NCBI GenBank assembly: GCA_030426385.1
Contig: JAUHYI010000050.1
Location: 1 to 35,960, forward strand
Reading direction: 5' to 3'
DNA from: Phycisphaerae bacterium
GTDB lineage: Bacteria > Planctomycetota > Phycisphaerae > Phycisphaerales > Phycisphaeraceae
Length of the DNA: 35,960 bases
Shown: positions 34,523 to 35,960 of the stretch, one piece after another
How positions within the stretch are numbered: position 1 is the first letter of the stretch
Layout of the letters: each line of letters begins with the position of its first letter
Notes under the pieces: model-generated
What the model saw: only the letters and a program-made list of their open reading frames with translations
Databases searched by the model: none
Told to the model about the DNA's origin: nothing
Translations under genes and position numbers: made by a program

Positions 34523-35824
34523 ATGCAAGTGGTTTTGATTTCCAGTGAGGATTTGGCCTATCTTGAAAACCTCGCGGCCGATGTTGTTCAAGCGTCACGG
34601 ATTGAAGCTGGCGAAATGATATCGGGTTCGTCAATGGGGCTCAATCAAACAGGGGGAACACTGGTTCGGCCTGGCGGGCGCGCGTGTTATCCCGCGTTTT
34701 GGATTAGAGACTTTGCCATGTCGTTGGAGTCGGGGTTGATCTCGTTGGATGAGCAAGAGCATGCGCTCATTCTTACAGCCACTCATCAACAAGACGGGGC
34801 CATGATGGTGCCATCTGGAAGTTTTGTGCCAGATGGAAGCATCCCGGATCACATTACGCTTAGCAATCGGCCGATTTATTTTCCCGGTACGCTTGACGAT
34901 GCGCATTTGCAAGGCGGGCGGTGGGGCGAATTGCCTGCCTTGGATGACCATTTTTATTTCATCCACATAGCCTGGCAGTTTGTGATGAGTTCAGGTCGGG
35001 GTGAAATATTGAGTCGTGATGTCAATGGCGTTTCCCTATTTGACCGTTTAGAACGTGCGTTCAGAGCGGTGCCGTCAGATGATGAATCAGGTGTGGTTTG
35101 CTGTACAGAGGATTTGCGTGGTGTTTCGTTTGGATTTTGTGATTCGGTTTTTCAAACGGGTGCTTTGTTGTTTTGCTCGATTCTCAAATACCAATCGGCG
35201 TTGGAGATGACAGAGCTTTCGAAAAAATATTGCAATGATCCGGGCAAAGCCATGTGGTATAAGGCAATGGCTGATCGTCTTCGACGAAACATTCCGCGCG
35301 TGTTCGGCATGAAACGCGGTTTGTTCGAAGCGACCACGGGTTTGAGTGCGCAGCCCGATGTGTGGGGATCCGCCTATGGGGTTTATATCAATCTGTTTGA
35401 CAAAAAAGTGGCGGACGAAATTTCTCTGGCCCTGCGAGAAGCGTATCTAAACCAGACGATATCTCATCGTGGATACATACGGCACGTCCGCACCACGGAT
35501 GACCACAGTCAATCGACAGCCTGGGAGCAATGTATCAATGGCAGTCAAACATTTCCCAAGAATGAATATCAGAACGGCGCGTATTGGGCCACGCCAACGG
35601 GTTGGGTGTGCTACGCGATAGCACGGGTGGATTCTCAAGCCGCTTCAAAATTGGCAAAGGATTACATTCAGAATCTTCGCGAAGAGGATTTTCGTCATGG
35701 CGAAACGTGTGGTGCACCTTGGGAATGTCTCCATCCAGATGGCAACCACAAGCGCAACCCCGTGTACATGACGAGCATAACATGTCCACTGCCTGCCCTG
35801 AAGAAATGTTCGAATATGGTTTGA
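34523..35824 (+). CDS. Six-hairpin (alpha/alpha-barrel) glycosidase-like protein
   Basis: From ATG 34523 the protein has 433 residues; TTG 34493 and GTG 34508 are other in-frame starts, and the ribosome site is unclear. It has YPAFWIRDFAMSLESGL, a pattern of six-hairpin glycosidases, then LDDHFYFIHIAWQFV, FCDSVFQTGALLFCS, SAYGVYINLFDKK and YQNGAYWATPTGWVCYAIAR with conserved aromatic, acidic and NG.YW motifs. The exact family (GH63, GH78, GH95 or a new one) cannot be assigned. TTGACA (34410-34415) and TAAAAT (34430-34435) lie upstream with a short 14-base spacer, so it may have its own promoter within the 109-base gap after GH106. No signal peptide. Confidence 0.72.
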   Translation: MQVVLISSEDLAYLENLAADVVQASRIEAGEMISGSSMGLNQTGGTLVRPGGRACYPAFWIRDFAMSLESGLISLDEQEHALILTATHQQDGAMMVPSGSFVPDGSIPDHITLSNRPIYFPGTLDDAHLQGGRWGELPALDDHFYFIHIAWQFVMSSGRGEILSRDVNGVSLFDRLERAFRAVPSDDESGVVCCTEDLRGVSFGFCDSVFQTGALLFCSILKYQSALEMTELSKKYCNDPGKAMWYKAMADRLRRNIPRVFGMKRGLFEATTGLSAQPDVWGSAYGVYINLFDKKVADEISLALREAYLNQTISHRGYIRHVRTTDDHSQSTAWEQCINGSQTFPKNEYQNGAYWATPTGWVCYAIARVDSQAASKLAKDYIQNLREEDFRHGETCGAPWECLHPDGNHKRNPVYMTSITCPLPALKKCSNMV

Positions 35825-35960
35825 TGGTAGGGTGATGCAGTTCGGTATCGGTGATAACGCTGGCGTTGCAGTCGGGTGCGTTGGCAACGATATCAGTTTC
35901 CGACGGCGATGCCTCGGCGTTCCAGTAACGATCCTTCGGCCAAATATAAACGCACCAATG
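35825..35960. other. Right edge; possible C-terminal end of a minus-strand gene
   Basis: A minus-strand frame from the window end reads with protein-like composition (VYIWPKDRYWNAEASP, then ETDIVANAPDCNASVITD), but it stays open to 35535, inside the upstream gene on the other strand. It may be the 3' part of a convergent gene, with a frameshift or an overlap. No plus-strand gene is supported. Confidence 0.25.

Noticed and set aside
35535..35789. Minus-strand frame with Cys-rich SSCTRGCACGCH
   Set aside because: It is antisense to the six-hairpin glycosidase and the cysteines arise from shadow codons.

Overview
The window looks like a carbohydrate-use accessory region from a planctomycete-type bacterium, most likely Phycisphaerae; Lentisphaerota or Kiritimatiellota are the main alternatives. 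The evidence is the combination of stand-alone prepilin-type N-terminal proteins, short exported proteins ending in a PEP-CTERM sorting signal, many LacI/GntR/AraC regulators, and unusual glycosidase families (GHL6/GH151-like, DUF4838, GH99/WbsX-like, DUF6067-like, GH106-like). This assignment is inference from gene content. I see no rRNA, tRNA or CRISPR.

Layout. (A) 1-2520: the end of a probable IS630-type insertion sequence cuts into a prepilin-type gene on the minus strand. Upstream of that gene lie a PEP-CTERM protein gene and a GntR/LacI-hybrid regulator gene. (Spacer genes) 2858-5379: divergent Gfo/Idh/MocA and 3-hydroxyisobutyrate-type dehydrogenases. 5633-8646: an AraC regulator divergent from a GHL6/GH151-like glycosidase. 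(B) 8746-16602: a minus-strand operon (PEP-CTERM, prepilin-type protein, exported DUF4838 protein, second GHL6-like glycosidase) divergent from a LacI regulator. 16929-23355: an SDR gene divergent from a LacI gene, followed by a beta-propeller protein and a GH2 glycosidase. 23356-24326: a gap with a decayed sialidase-like remnant, operators, a promoter and a G-run leader. (C) 24327-35824: a GH99-like enzyme, a convergent LacI gene, and a long plus-strand series (prepilin-type protein, PEP-CTERM, DUF6067-like with a CBM9-like domain, GH106-like, six-hairpin glycosidase).

How it works together (inference). Three times the window repeats the same set: a sugar-responsive regulator, a pseudopilin-like protein and a PEP-CTERM protein, followed in B and C by glycosidases. 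Two glycosidases carry signal peptides (DUF4838, DUF6067-like); the others have none and should act in the cytoplasm. The dehydrogenases and SDR could process the released sugars. This suggests PUL-like loci in which a surface pseudopilin and an exosortase-anchored protein take the place of SusCD-type binding proteins.

The clearest regulatory signal is an operator family of the form TTTGAAA-N-TTTCAAA. It occurs four times, in pairs, in front of the GH99-like gene and between the divergent LacI and prepilin genes. The two plus-strand promoters share the same layout, so one LacI protein probably controls both. A second LacI gene has two CpG-centred operators, one lying on its own start codon.
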